A stretch of DNA of 64,000 bases from Pandoraea vervacti (GCF_000934605.2 NZ_CP010897.2:3348001-3412000), one strand, 5' to 3'. Positions 40,773-50,376 are shown, counted from the first letter of the stretch. Made by a program: numbers and translations. Notes: generated from the sequence alone by a model not told the origin.

Positions 40773-42680
40773 TTATTGGAACGATGCGCATTCCTGCGCA
40801 AGGCGTTCGATGAGCGCGTCAACGGGCATCACACCCAGATCCACGCCGCCACGGGCACGCACGGCTACCGTATTCGCCTCCTGCTCTTTGTCCCCAACTA
40901 CCAGGAGATAGGGAACTTTCTGCAAGGAGTGCTCGCGTATTTTATAGCTAATTTTCTCGTTGCGCAAATCGCCCCGAGCCCTAAGCCCTTGTTCTTTCAA
41001 CTTTTTCGTCACTTCCTGGGCATAATCGGCCGTTTTTTCCGAGACATTCATCACGATCACCTGCTCCGGCGCGAGCCAGACCGGCAATGCACCAGCATGG
41101 TGCTCGATCAAAATGCCGATGAAACGCTCGAGCGAGCCCAGAATGGCGCGGTGAAGCATGACAGGACGCTTGCGGCTGTTGTCTTCCGCCACATATTCGG
41201 CGTCCAGGCGCTCCGGCATCGAGAAATCGACCTGCATCGTACCGCATTGCCACTGACGGCCAAGGGCGTCCTTGAGCGTGTATTCGATCTTCGGACCGTA
41301 AAACGCCCCGTCACCCTCGGCAATCACAAATTCGCAACCCGACCGGCGCAGCGACTCCATCAGCGCGAATTCGGCCTTATCCCAGTTCTCGTCGGAACCG
41401 ACACGATGCTCAGGGCGCGTGGCGACCTTGTAAATCATGTCCGTGAAGCCGAAATCCTTGTAGACCGAATGCAGCAGCGCCGTGTAATTCACGCACTCGT
41501 CGAGAATCTGATCTTCCGTACAGAAAATGTGACCGTCGTCCTGCGTGAAGCCGCGCACGCGCATCAGGCCGTGCAGACCGCCCGACGGCTCGTTGCGATG
41601 ACACTGACCGAACTCGCCGTAACGCAGCGGCAGATCGCGGTAGCTATGCAGCGACGAATTGAAAATAAGAACGTGCCCAGGACAATTCATCGGCTTGAGC
41701 GCGTAAGCCCGATTCTCCGACTCCGTCGTGAACATATTGTCCTTGTAGTTCTCCCAGTGCCCCGACTTTTCCCAGAGCGAACGGTCGAGAATCTGCGGAC
41801 CCTTGACTTCCTGATAGCCGTTGTTGCGATAGACGCGGCGCATGTATTGCTCGACTTGCTGCCAAAGCGTCCAGCCTTTCGGGTGCCAGAAGATGAGGCC
41901 CGGCGCCTCTTCCTGCATATGGAAGAAGTCGAGCGCGCGGCCAAGCTTGCGGTGATCGCGCTTTTCCGCCTCTTCGAGCATGTGCAGGTAGGCGTCCTGA
42001 TCTTCCTTCTTCGTCCAGGCCGTGCCGTAAATGCGCTGCAGTTGCTCGTTCTTCGCGTCGCCACGCCAGTAGGCGCCAGCCACCTTCATGAGCTTGAAGA
42101 CCTTGAGCTTGCCCGTGGAGGGCACGTGCGGGCCGCGGCACAGGTCGACGAACTTGCCTTCGCGATACAGACCGATTTCGTCCGTCGCGGGAATCGATTC
42201 GATGATCTCGGCCTTGTACTTCTCGCCCATCGACATGAACAGACGCACGGCATCATCGCGCGACATCACTTCGCGTGTGACGGGCTCGTCCTTCTTGGCG
42301 AGCTCATGCATCTTTTTCTCGATGGCTTCGAGGTCTTCCGGCGTGAAGGCACGATGGAAAGAGAAGTCGTAGTAGAAGCCGTTTTCGATGACCGGACCGA
42401 TCGTGACTTGCGCCTCCGGAAACAACTCCTTCACGGCGTAAGCCAGCAAGTGCGCCGTCGAGTGACGAATGACGTCCAGACCGTCGGCGTCCTTGTCCGT
42501 GACGATCGCAAGGCTCACATCGCGATCGATCAGGTAGGAGGTGTCGACCAGCTTGCCATCGACGCGGCCCGCGAGGGCGGCCTTGGCCAGCCCCGTACCG
42601 ATCGAGCCGGCAACTTGCGCTACCGTGAGCGGGGCTTCGTACTGGCGTTGCGAACCGTCAGGCAAACGTACCGAAATCAT
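40773..42680 (-). CDS. thrS: Threonine-tRNA ligase
   Basis: A 635-residue class II synthetase. It has the N-terminal TGS domain (MISVRLPDGSQRQYEAPLTVAQVAGSIG), the editing domain with HSTAHLLAYAV, the catalytic core with zinc ligands Cys in MNCPGH and His in DDGHIFC and EHHAGALP, and a C-terminal anticodon-binding domain (VIVMNVSEKTADYAQEV). It begins the thrS-infC-rpmI-rplT transcript. A terminator lies upstream between it and tRNA-Val. Confidence 0.98.
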   Translation of the reverse strand: MISVRLPDGSQRQYEAPLTVAQVAGSIGTGLAKAALAGRVDGKLVDTSYLIDRDVSLAIVTDKDADGLDVIRHSTAHLLAYAVKELFPEAQVTIGPVIENGFYYDFSFHRAFTPEDLEAIEKKMHELAKKDEPVTREVMSRDDAVRLFMSMGEKYKAEIIESIPATDEIGLYREGKFVDLCRGPHVPSTGKLKVFKLMKVAGAYWRGDAKNEQLQRIYGTAWTKKEDQDAYLHMLEEAEKRDHRKLGRALDFFHMQEEAPGLIFWHPKGWTLWQQVEQYMRRVYRNNGYQEVKGPQILDRSLWEKSGHWENYKDNMFTTESENRAYALKPMNCPGHVLIFNSSLHSYRDLPLRYGEFGQCHRNEPSGGLHGLMRVRGFTQDDGHIFCTEDQILDECVNYTALLHSVYKDFGFTDMIYKVATRPEHRVGSDENWDKAEFALMESLRRSGCEFVIAEGDGAFYGPKIEYTLKDALGRQWQCGTMQVDFSMPERLDAEYVAEDNSRKRPVMLHRAILGSLERFIGILIEHHAGALPVWLAPEQVIVMNVSEKTADYAQEVTKKLKEQGLRARGDLRNEKISYKIREHSLQKVPYLLVVGDKEQEANTVAVRARGGVDLGVMPVDALIERLAQECASFQ

Positions 42681-42738
42681 GTCGCACTCCCATGCGCAAA
42701 AACGTCACGCGCGGCCCACGCCACGCGGGAAAACCACG

Positions 42739-42771
42739 AAAAAAAACGGCCTCGACTGTCGTCGAGGCCGT
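42739..42771 (-). terminator. Terminator between tRNA-Val and thrS
   Basis: ACGGCCTCGAC/GTCGAGGCCGT (42746-42756 and 42761-42771, loop TGTC) is followed on the minus strand by eight T. It separates the leftward tRNA-Val transcript from thrS. Confidence 0.88.
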
Positions 42772-42918
42772 CTCTTCATTCCTTGCATCCAGACGAAAAA
42801 CACCCTCGACTTAACGTCGCACCTTCACCACTGTGAAAGTTCGGGCAGTCTTCAACATGAGTGTTTTCCAGCGCCTGTGTCTGCGGGGCTTCGCGGACTG
42901 TAATGCATAAAATTTCGT

Positions 42919-42995
42919 TGGTAGGCTCGATTGGATTCGAACCAACGACCCCCACCATGTCAAGGTGGTGCTCTAACCAACTGAGCTACGAGCCT
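42919..42995 (-). tRNA. tRNA-Val (anticodon GAC)
   Basis: On the minus strand, AGGCTCG and CGAGCCT form the acceptor stem, followed by discriminator A and an encoded CCA. The D arm has GCTCAGTTGGTTAGAGC, the anticodon stem CCACC/GGTGG encloses TTGACAT with anticodon GAC, and the T arm has GTTCGAATC. The total length with CCA is 77, the same as the E. coli valV/valW type. It decodes GUC and GUU. Confidence 0.97.
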
Positions 42996-43182
42996 ACTGC
43001 AAGAGAACGAAATTCTAGCAAGGTTTGGCCACATCGCCAAGCGATTATTGTGCCTGCCGACGAAAAACCGCATCCCTCAAGGCTTTTGCGCGTTGCGGCG
43101 CCACGGGAACGGTACGACTTCAGCCTCTCGGACACTGCCCCCTCGCCAGCGACGTCGATACCGGTCCGCCCTTGCGCTCCCC

Positions 43183-45453
43183 TTACCGCCGACGCGACGA
43201 CACCACCCCCGCCACGCCGCTCAGTTGTGCCAGCGCTCTTTGCAACTGCCCGCCGTCGCGCACTTCCACCGTGAACTGCATGAACGCCTGCGCCCCGCGC
43301 GATTGCGTGCTGACGCCCGTCACATTGAGTTTCTCCCGCGAGAAAACTTCGGAAATGTCCCGCAGCAGGCCCTGACGGTCGGTCGCCTCGATCTGGATGT
43401 CCACCGGATACGCGGCAACGCCCCGGCCTTCGAGCACATCTGACGACCAGGCTGTCTGAATCACCCGTTCCGGCGCACGCGACTTCATCGCCTGAAAACT
43501 ACTGCAATCCTGGCGGTGAATCGACACCCCCTTGCCGCGCGTCACGAATCCCACGATCGGGTCAGGCGGCGCGGGGCGACAGCATTTGGCCAGTTGCGTG
43601 AGCAACGCGCCAACACCCACCACCAGCACGCCACTCTTCGCTCCTTGCACAACGCTGGTATCGAGACTCTTCTTCGCGACCAACGTATCTTCGTCACGCG
43701 GCTCCGGCCCCGGCACATTGCCTGACAGCGCCTGCTCGACATGACGCAGGCTGAACTCGTCCTTCGCGATCGACGCATAGAGATCGTCGGGCGTGCGAAA
43801 ACCCAGGCGCGCCGCCAGTTCCTCGAGATTGACCGACGTCTTGCCTTCGCGCTGCAGTGTCTTGTCGATCAGCGTGCGCCCGTGGGCAATCGTCTCCTCG
43901 AGATCGATGGCATTGAACCACTGACGCACCTTCTGTCGCGCCCGGTGGCTCTGCAGATACCCCAACTGCGCATTGAGCCAGTCTCGGGAAGGCCCGCCCT
44001 GCTTGACCGTGACGATCTCGACCGTCTGCCCGTTGTGCAGGGGGGTATTGAGCGGCACCATGGCGCCGTCGACCCGTGCACCGCGGCAGCGATGCCCCAG
44101 CTCCGAATGCAGGTGATACGCGAAGTCGACCGGCGTCGCCCCCTGCGGCAACGCGATCACCCGGGCCTGAGGCGTGAGGACATAGATGTGATCGTCGATG
44201 GTCGCGCGCTTGAGCTGCTCCCACGGCTGCACGGCGCCATCCGCACCGACCGTGTCGGCCACATCGTCCTTCCATGCCAGCAACTGACGCAACCATGCGA
44301 TCTTCTCGTCGTAGGCATCGTTGGCGGAAAATGCGCCGCCATAACCTCGCTGGCCGGCTTCCTTGTAACGCCAGTGCGCCGCGATGCCGTACTCGGCGAA
44401 GTGATGCATTTCATGCGTACGGATCTGCACCTCGAACGCCCGCCCGTCGTCGCCGATCACCACCGTATGCAGCGACTTGTAGCCGTTGGGCTTCGGGCGC
44501 GAAATGTAGTCGTCGAACTCTTTCGGAATCGGTTGCCACAGGTTATGGACGATGCCCAGCACCGTGTAGCAATCCTTGATGTCCTCGACGATCACGCGAA
44601 ACGCGCGCACATCGTACAGTTCGGCGAAATCGACGGCCTTGCCGCGCATCTTCTTCCAGATGCTGTAAATGTGCTTCGGCCGCCCCGACACTTCGGCCTT
44701 GACGCCCGCGCGCGCGAGTTCGTCCTGAAGGCGCTGGATCGCCCCTTCAATGAACGTTTGACGCTCGACGCGCTTTTCCTCGAGCAACTTGGCGATCTGT
44801 TTGTAGGTCACCGGCTCCAGGAAGCGGAAGGCAAGATCCTCGAGTTCCCACTTCAGTTGCCAGATACCGAGACGGTTCGCCAGCGGCGCATAGATTTCGA
44901 GCACCTCATGCGGCATATCCGCCGGCGGCGCCTTCTTCTCTGCGGCATACCACCGCAGGGATTGCAAACGCGAAGCCAGCCGGATCATCACGACGCGGAT
45001 GTCTTGCGCAAACGCGAGCAGCATCTTGCGCAGGCCTTCGACCTGCGACTTGCGCTCGGCAGACGCGTCGCGGTCGCGACCGTCGGACGGCATGGCCTGC
45101 GCGGCGCGCGCACCCGCGCCGGAGAGCCGCTGCAACTTGCGCACGTCAATCACGAGCGCCGCCACCTCCGCCCCGAACTTTTGCGTGAGCGTGGTTTGCG
45201 GATCCGGGAGGAATTCGACGGCAGAAAAGAGCGCTGCCGCCTGATGCGTCGCCTCGTCGACACGCAGCGTGTCGAGAATGGCAATCATGCCGCGCGCATG
45301 CGCCATGATCGGTTCGCCGGACGACAGCACGTGTTCACCACACAGAGATGCGGCGAACGCGAGAGCGTCGTCGAGCGTGGCGGGCAGAGGCGCATCACCC
45401 ACACCCGGCGCCTGAGGCGACTCAGTGGATGTCGGTGCTTGATGTTGGTTCAT
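43183..45453 (-). CDS. relA: RelA-type (p)ppGpp synthetase
   Basis: A 756-residue long RSH protein. The N-terminal HD-like domain lacks the catalytic His-Asp pair (AALFSAVEFLPDPQ in its place), so hydrolysis is not expected. The synthetase domain is intact: EIYAPLANRLGIWQLKWELEDLAFR, KHIYSIWKKM, KPNGYKSLHTVV. TGS (IYVLTPQARVIALPQGATPVDFAYHLHSELG), a zinc-finger-like region (KCCRPAPPDPIVGFVTRGKGVSIHRQDC) and a C-terminal ACT domain follow. It makes (p)ppGpp on stalled ribosomes during amino-acid starvation. The ATG at 45453 gives the family's usual start. Confidence 0.95.
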   Translation of the reverse strand: MNQHQAPTSTESPQAPGVGDAPLPATLDDALAFAASLCGEHVLSSGEPIMAHARGMIAILDTLRVDEATHQAAALFSAVEFLPDPQTTLTQKFGAEVAALVIDVRKLQRLSGAGARAAQAMPSDGRDRDASAERKSQVEGLRKMLLAFAQDIRVVMIRLASRLQSLRWYAAEKKAPPADMPHEVLEIYAPLANRLGIWQLKWELEDLAFRFLEPVTYKQIAKLLEEKRVERQTFIEGAIQRLQDELARAGVKAEVSGRPKHIYSIWKKMRGKAVDFAELYDVRAFRVIVEDIKDCYTVLGIVHNLWQPIPKEFDDYISRPKPNGYKSLHTVVIGDDGRAFEVQIRTHEMHHFAEYGIAAHWRYKEAGQRGYGGAFSANDAYDEKIAWLRQLLAWKDDVADTVGADGAVQPWEQLKRATIDDHIYVLTPQARVIALPQGATPVDFAYHLHSELGHRCRGARVDGAMVPLNTPLHNGQTVEIVTVKQGGPSRDWLNAQLGYLQSHRARQKVRQWFNAIDLEETIAHGRTLIDKTLQREGKTSVNLEELAARLGFRTPDDLYASIAKDEFSLRHVEQALSGNVPGPEPRDEDTLVAKKSLDTSVVQGAKSGVLVVGVGALLTQLAKCCRPAPPDPIVGFVTRGKGVSIHRQDCSSFQAMKSRAPERVIQTAWSSDVLEGRGVAAYPVDIQIEATDRQGLLRDISEVFSREKLNVTGVSTQSRGAQAFMQFTVEVRDGGQLQRALAQLSGVAGVVSSRRR

Positions 45454-45500
45454 GTCGGTGCACGGGGCGACCTGCGCCCCGGATGTTGCGGGACGTGCAC

Positions 45501-45857
45501 TCAGCTTTCGCGCTGAGCGGCCACGACCACGATTTCGACGAGCATGGCAGGGTCGGCGAGCAACGCCTGCACCGTGGCGCGAGGGGGCGCATTGCCGGCC
45601 GGCACCCATTCGTCCCACACCTGATTCATTTCACCGAAGTACTTCATGTCGGAAATAAAGATCTGACACGACAGAATCAATGACTTGTCACTATTGGCTT
45701 CCGCAAGCAACCGGTCGATGTGCGCAAGCACCTGGCGCGTCTGACCTGCCATGTCCTGCGTGCGGTCATCGGGCGTCTGACCGGCGAGATAGACGGTGCC
45801 GTTATGCACGGCCATATCCGACCATCGCTTCTCTACGTAAAAACGTTGTACTGCCAT
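45501..45857 (-). CDS. RidA-family (YjgF) protein
   Basis: A 118-residue RidA-like protein. The conserved Arg is R93 in NAPPRATVQALL, and GQTPDD/MAGQTRQVLAHIDRLLAEA are typical. RidA deaminates reactive enamine/imine intermediates in amino-acid metabolism; paralogues of this shorter start (WSDMAVHNGTVYLAGQ) often have specialised roles. GAGGAG lies before the ATG. It sits upstream of relA, 47 bases from its start. Confidence 0.9.
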   Translation of the reverse strand: MAVQRFYVEKRWSDMAVHNGTVYLAGQTPDDRTQDMAGQTRQVLAHIDRLLAEANSDKSLILSCQIFISDMKYFGEMNQVWDEWVPAGNAPPRATVQALLADPAMLVEIVVVAAQRES

Positions 45858-45916
45858 GATGTAAAACTCCTCGTGTTCTTATGACTGGGATCTGCCGGCA
45901 CACCCATGGGTCTGCG

Positions 45917-46795
45917 TCAGTCGGCATAGCCTTCGAAAAAACGGCGTGCGATCTCGATCTGATCCGCATGCACGAATGTCGGCGCGTGTCCTACGCCGGA
46001 AATTTCGACAGCCCGCGCATGCTGCGCGTGCTTCAACATTTGTTCGAGCGTCGTGCGCGAGAGCAGATCCGAATGCTCGCCCCGTACGATCAACGTGCGC
46101 CCCGAGAACGCCGCGAGCGACGCCCAGAGCATGGCTTCGCCAGCCGCAATCGCCTCTGGCGAGACCGCACCAAACGCCGTGCCGATGGACGGATCGTAGC
46201 GCAGCACATACCCGTCGCCGTCGGCTTTGAGCAGCGGCTCGCTCAAGGCAAGCCACTCCTGCCGCGTATGCGGCCCAAACGCCGACGAGATCGACCAGAG
46301 GTAATCCGCGCCTTCCTCCAACGTCGCAAAACGCTTCGGAATACCGACATATTGGCCGATGCGCGCGAGTGCGGCCGCATCGATGTGCGGGCCGACGTCG
46401 TTGAGCAGCAGGCTCCTGATCGGCGTATCCGGCAGCCCCGCGAGCCCCATGCCGATGAGCCCGCCCATCGACGTGCCGAACCAATCGACGGTGCTCACAT
46501 CGAGGCGCGCGATGAGCGTCACCATGTCCGAGACATATTGCGGCACCACATAGCCGGCGGGATTGACCAGCCACGACGATTGGCCACGTCCCACGACATC
46601 AGGACACACGACACGGTAATCGTTTGCCAGCGCGCTCGCCAGCGCGTCAAAATCACGCCCGCTTCGCGTAAGACCATGAACGCACACCAACACGCGCGGG
46701 TTGTCCGGGTCGCCCCACTCCGCATAAGCCATCCGATGCAACCCGGAGGGACTCAGGCACTGAACGTTCGACAGACGCGGCACGTGGCTCGGCAT
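45917..46795 (-). CDS. Alpha/beta-fold hydrolase
   Basis: A 292-residue hydrolase. The nucleophile is S109 in GTSMGG, the oxyanion region is VHGLTRSGRDF and the catalytic His is in SGVGHAPTF near residue 270. It is soluble, with no signal peptide. The substrate is unknown; it resembles the esterase/haloalkane-dehalogenase-like group. It reads leftward toward RidA and is divergent from 3-hydroxybutyrate dehydrogenase. Confidence 0.85.
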   Translation of the reverse strand: MPSHVPRLSNVQCLSPSGLHRMAYAEWGDPDNPRVLVCVHGLTRSGRDFDALASALANDYRVVCPDVVGRGQSSWLVNPAGYVVPQYVSDMVTLIARLDVSTVDWFGTSMGGLIGMGLAGLPDTPIRSLLLNDVGPHIDAAALARIGQYVGIPKRFATLEEGADYLWSISSAFGPHTRQEWLALSEPLLKADGDGYVLRYDPSIGTAFGAVSPEAIAAGEAMLWASLAAFSGRTLIVRGEHSDLLSRTTLEQMLKHAQHARAVEISGVGHAPTFVHADQIEIARRFFEGYAD

Positions 46796-46966
46796 GGCAG
46801 ACTCATCGGATCGGTTTCCAGATCCGAATTCTACCGCGCCTGCCGCAAACCGTACGCTAGAATGAGGTCACTCATGAGCCACATCAAGCCGCACTTTGCG
46901 GTCGCGCTCATCGATGACGATTGACCTTATTGCCATTCCCTACCCTACGCGCACGGAGACCAAGTG

Positions 46967-47758
46967 ATGCTCAATGGAAAAATCGCCCTCGTGACCGGCT
47001 CGACCAGCGGCATCGGTCTGGGCATGGCGCAGGCGCTCGCCGCGCAAGGCGCGACGATCGTGACGAATGGTTTCGGCGACGCCGAAGCCGCGCGCGAGGC
47101 CATCGTCGCTGCGGGCGCGCAAGCGGGTCACGCCGGCACGCGGGTGGGGTACCACGGCGCCGACATGAGCCGCGCGAGCGAGATCGAGGCGATGATGCAA
47201 TACGCCGAATCCGAGTTTGGCGGCGTCGATATTCTGGTGAATAACGCGGGCATTCAGCACGTGGCCGAAATTCAGGATTTTCCGACGGACAAATGGGACG
47301 CGATCATCGCGATCAACCTGACGTCGGCATTTCATACCACGCGACTTGCCTTGCCCGGGATGCGTGCGCGCAATTGGGGGCGCATCATCAACATCGCCTC
47401 GGTGCACGGGCTCGTCGGCTCTGTCGGCAAGTCGGCTTACGTTGCCGCGAAGCATGGCATTGTCGGCCTCACGAAGGTGACGGCACTGGAGAACGCGCAG
47501 ACCGGCATTACGGCCAATGCGATCTGCCCCGGCTTCGTGCTCACGCCGCTCGTGCAAAAGCAGGTCGACGATCGTGCCGCTCGCGACAAGCTCTCCGGCG
47601 ATGAAGCGAAGCGCTCGCTGCTTGGCGAGAAACAGCCGTCGGGAGAATTCGTCACGCCGGAACAGTTGGGTGCGCTCGCAGTGTTCCTTTGCAGCGACGC
47701 GGCCGCACAAGTGCGTGGGGCTGCCTGGAATATGGACGGCGGCTGGGCCGCGCAATAG
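46967..47758 (+). CDS. bdhA: 3-hydroxybutyrate dehydrogenase
   Basis: A 263-residue short-chain dehydrogenase that oxidises (R)-3-hydroxybutyrate to acetoacetate with NAD+. The nucleotide motif is TGSTSGIG (residues 10-17), and the catalytic residues are S145, Y158 and K162 (YVAAKHG). The segments NNAGIQHVAEIQDFP and VHGLVGSVGKSAYVAAKHGIVGLTKVTALE are characteristic of this enzyme rather than of generic SDRs. The ATG at 46967 follows GGAG. With the convergent scoAB genes it links polyhydroxybutyrate or ketone-body breakdown to acetyl-CoA. Confidence 0.93.
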   Translation: MLNGKIALVTGSTSGIGLGMAQALAAQGATIVTNGFGDAEAAREAIVAAGAQAGHAGTRVGYHGADMSRASEIEAMMQYAESEFGGVDILVNNAGIQHVAEIQDFPTDKWDAIIAINLTSAFHTTRLALPGMRARNWGRIINIASVHGLVGSVGKSAYVAAKHGIVGLTKVTALENAQTGITANAICPGFVLTPLVQKQVDDRAARDKLSGDEAKRSLLGEKQPSGEFVTPEQLGALAVFLCSDAAAQVRGAAWNMDGGWAAQ

Positions 47759-48060
47759 CGCGACTTCAGCACGACGCAAGCGCGATGTCAGTGCGCCGTG
47801 ACGGCACGTGCTTGCGGCGACGTCGGCGGGACACGCGCACGGTGCGTGAATGGCGGCAAAGCGCCTTCAGAACGACTTCAGAACGGCAAAATGCAAAACG
47901 GGCGGGAAAACTCCCGCCCGTCTTACGGACTACAGCACTACAGTCCTACCGCCAACGTCCCAACGTCGGTCATCGGGTTCAACGGCCCCAACGACCTTCA
48001 GCAAGTCAATGTGACGCCTGGCGAATCAAACCACACGAGCGTCACGTCCCACCCAATCGC
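47759..48060. other. Convergent intergenic region
   Basis: These 302 bases separate the ends of bdhA and scoB. They contain the terminator at 47898-47921 and no gene. Confidence 0.6.
47898..47921 (-). terminator. Terminator between bdhA and scoB, strongest leftward
   Basis: ACGGGCGGGA/TCCCGCCCGT (47898-47907 and 47912-47921, loop AAAC) is followed on the minus strand by TTTTGCATTTT and on the plus strand only by CTT. It serves the scoAB transcript and may help to stop bdhA too. Confidence 0.85.
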
Positions 48061-48699
48061 TCAGACAGCGCTCGTGTCGAGCGGTGCACCGGTCTTCTGC
48101 GAAATTTCTTCCTTCGTCACGCCCGGCGCCAGCTCCACGACCTTCAGACCATCCGGCGTGATATCGATCACGCCCAGATCGGTGATGATGCGATTGACCA
48201 CACCAACACCGGTGAGCGGCAGGTCGCAGGCCTTGAGAATCTTATGAGCATCGCCCTTGGCAACGTGCTCCATGAGCACGACCACGCGGCCGACACCTGC
48301 AACGAGATCCATTGCGCCGCCCATGCCCTTGATCATCTTGCCCGGGATCATCCAGTTCGCGAGGTCGCCCTTTTCGCTGACCTGCATCGCCCCCAGAATC
48401 GCCAGGTTGATGTGACCGCCGCGAATCATCGCGAACGAGTCGGCCGACGAGAAAATCGACGAGCCCGGCAACGTCGTGACCGTCTGCTTGCCCGCGTTGA
48501 TCATGTCGGCGTCGACTTCCTCTTCGGTCGGGAACGGGCCGATGCCGAGCAGGCCATTCTCCGATTGCAGCCAGACTTCCATGCCCTCCGGCACATGGTT
48601 CGCCACGAGGGTGGGCAAACCGATACCGAGGTTCACGTAAAAGCCGTCTTCCAGTTCGCGCGCCGCGCGCGCAGCCATTTCGTCACGATTCCATGCCAT
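48061..48699 (-). CDS. scoB: Succinyl-CoA:3-oxoacid CoA-transferase subunit B
   Basis: A 212-residue beta subunit of SCOT. The catalytic glutamate is E47 in LQSENGLLGIGPF. The gene starts with MAWNRDEMAARAARELEDGFYVNLGIGLPTL, family-typical, and AAGGAG precedes the ATG. With ScoA it moves CoA from succinyl-CoA to acetoacetate. It follows scoA by 23 bases. Confidence 0.95.
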   Translation of the reverse strand: MAWNRDEMAARAARELEDGFYVNLGIGLPTLVANHVPEGMEVWLQSENGLLGIGPFPTEEEVDADMINAGKQTVTTLPGSSIFSSADSFAMIRGGHINLAILGAMQVSEKGDLANWMIPGKMIKGMGGAMDLVAGVGRVVVLMEHVAKGDAHKILKACDLPLTGVGVVNRIITDLGVIDITPDGLKVVELAPGVTKEEISQKTGAPLDTSAV

Positions 48700-48722
48700 G
48701 GTTATCTCCTTGATCTCGGCGC

Positions 48723-49421
48723 TTACTTGGCACGTACCGTGCGCTGTTCGATGCGTTTTTCCGGATGCGCGTTCAGCACGATGCGCTGAACGAAGATCCC
48801 CGGCAGATGCACGTCGTCCGGGTCGATCGAACCGGTCTCGACCAGTTCTTCGACTTCGACGATCGTGATCTTGCCGGCCATGGCGGCCATCGGGTTGAAG
48901 TTACGCGCCGTGCGATTGAACACGAGATTGCCTGCGCGATCGGCCTTCGCGGCCTTCACCAGTGCGACGTCGGCGCGCAGCGAACGCTCCATGACATAGG
49001 TTTCCCCGTCGAATTCGCGGGTTTCCTTGCCTTCGGCCACGACAGTGCCTACGCCTGTCTTGGTGAAAAATGCCGGGATACCGGCCCCGCCAGCGCGCAA
49101 CTTTTCGGCCAGCGTGCCTTGCGGCGTGAATTCGAGCTCAAGTTCGCCCGCCAGATACTGGCGCTCGAACTCCTTGTTCTCGCCCACATACGACGAGATC
49201 ATTTTCTTGATCTGACGGGTCTCGAGCAGCAAACCGAGACCGAATCCATCGACACCGGCATTGTTGCTGATACAGGTAAGCCCCTTGACGCCCGAGTCGC
49301 GCAGCGCGGCGATCAGGGCCTCCGGAATGCCACACAGGCCGAAGCCACCGACGGCGAGCGTTTGCCCGTCTGCGACGACACCGGCAAGCGCCTCCTTGGC
49401 GCTGGCGTATACCTTGTTCAT
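48723..49421 (-). CDS. scoA: Succinyl-CoA:3-oxoacid CoA-transferase subunit A
   Basis: A 232-residue alpha subunit of SCOT: MNKVYASAKEALAGVVADGQTLAVGGFGLCGIPEALIAAL is the conserved GFGLCGIPE CoA-binding start. It is the first gene of a two-gene leftward operon, divergent from a PAS-LuxR regulator with a palindrome between them. Confidence 0.95.
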   Translation of the reverse strand: MNKVYASAKEALAGVVADGQTLAVGGFGLCGIPEALIAALRDSGVKGLTCISNNAGVDGFGLGLLLETRQIKKMISSYVGENKEFERQYLAGELELEFTPQGTLAEKLRAGGAGIPAFFTKTGVGTVVAEGKETREFDGETYVMERSLRADVALVKAAKADRAGNLVFNRTARNFNPMAAMAGKITIVEVEELVETGSIDPDDVHLPGIFVQRIVLNAHPEKRIEQRTVRAK

Positions 49422-49541
49422 CGTTTGTCCCTTTCCCTCGGTTGAGAATTGAAATTATGCCGCGCTCTCACGCGTTGCAAGGCTTGCCATGACCCGCGAA
49501 ACGCCACGACCCACGCATCTCATGCAACCTCAGAGCTTACG

Positions 49542-49561
49542 GTGCCCCTCAAATGGGGCAC
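49542..49561. promoter_or_regulatory. Palindromic operator candidate between scoA and the PAS-LuxR gene
   Basis: GTGCCCC and GGGGCAC (49542-49548 and 49555-49561) flank TCAAAT, a perfect 7-bp inverted repeat in the divergent promoter region. It is 121 bases upstream of scoA and 88 bases before the regulator start, in keeping with a site for that regulator. Confidence 0.55.
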
Positions 49562-49649
49562 AATACGTGAAATTACATATCTTCCCGCGCACCGACCTGC
49601 TTACCTGCGGCGAACCGGCGCGCCACCTGACCAGATCCGCACTCCCCCA

Positions 49650-50195
49650 ATGCCGACGTTCGACTACCAGACAGCCTTCCACATCGCCCCCGTCGGTCTG
49701 GTCATTTCGCGCCAGCGCATCATCGAGGACTGCAACCGTCAACTCGGCAAGATCTTCGGCTACGACCACGAGACGCTCATCGGCCAGTCTTTCCAGGTCC
49801 TGTATCCGTCGCCCAAGGAATTCGAGCGCATTGGTGAGCGCATACCGCCCATCATGAGCGCACAGGGCGTCTATTCCGATGAGCGCATCATGCGGCGCGC
49901 CAACGGAGAACTCTTCTGGTGCCACGTCACCGGGCGTTCCCTCGACGTCAACGATCCGCATGCCGCCGGTCTCTGGACCTTTGAGGATATCTCCGCTACG
50001 CGCCGCGTCGCCGTCGCACTGACTGCCCGCGAGCGGGAGATCGCCGCGCAGCTCGTGCAAGGCAAGACAAGCAAGCAGATCGGCAAGATTCTCGACATCA
50101 GCCCGCGTACCGTGGATATCTACCGGGCGCGTCTGATGCAGAAATACGGCGCGGGCACGGCCACGGAACTCGTTCAGCGACTGCTGGGCAACTGA
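49650..50195 (+). CDS. PAS-LuxR transcriptional regulator, divergent from scoAB
   Basis: A 181-residue regulator: a PAS domain (residues 5-115, TAFHIAPVGLVISRQRIIEDCNRQLGKIFGYDHETLIGQSF) followed by a LuxR helix-turn-helix (LTAREREIAAQLVQGKTSKQIGKILDISPRTVDIYRARLMQKYG). The ATG at 49650 matches the PAS start; a longer frame to 49449 has no domain. Its position suggests control of ketone-body CoA-transferase genes, perhaps by sensing a metabolite through PAS. Confidence 0.88.
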   Translation: MPTFDYQTAFHIAPVGLVISRQRIIEDCNRQLGKIFGYDHETLIGQSFQVLYPSPKEFERIGERIPPIMSAQGVYSDERIMRRANGELFWCHVTGRSLDVNDPHAAGLWTFEDISATRRVAVALTAREREIAAQLVQGKTSKQIGKILDISPRTVDIYRARLMQKYGAGTATELVQRLLGN

Positions 50196-50286
50196 CCCAC
50201 CGCGCAACAACCCGTTCACCGGAAAAAATGCGCGGGGCTGCGCACCCTGCTTGCCGCGCAACGCAACATCGCCGTGCTTTAGCGCG

Positions 50287-50376
50287 GTTACAGCGCTTAC
50301 TGCACGCACTGCACTCACTGCACCTGCTGCGCTCGCTGTACTTACCGCACTTACAGCAATTGCAGCACTTACTGCG
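50287..50376. repeat. 9-bp degenerate tandem repeat, about ten copies
   Basis: Units of the form CTTACTGCA (variants CGCACTGCA, CTCACTGCA, CTTACCGCA, CTTACAGCA and others) run for 90 bases. The last unit overlaps the stop codon of the thioesterase gene, and the repeat fills the convergent gap after the PAS-LuxR gene. Confidence 0.8.

Noticed and set aside
43741..45516. 591-codon open frame opposite relA
   Set aside because: Antisense shadow; relA has complete domains.
50287..50376. Possible CRISPR or coding repeat (Ala/Val/Ser repeats in one frame)
   Set aside because: No spacers and degenerate 9-bp units. The frame that reads it is antisense to the PAS-LuxR gene and has no start signals.
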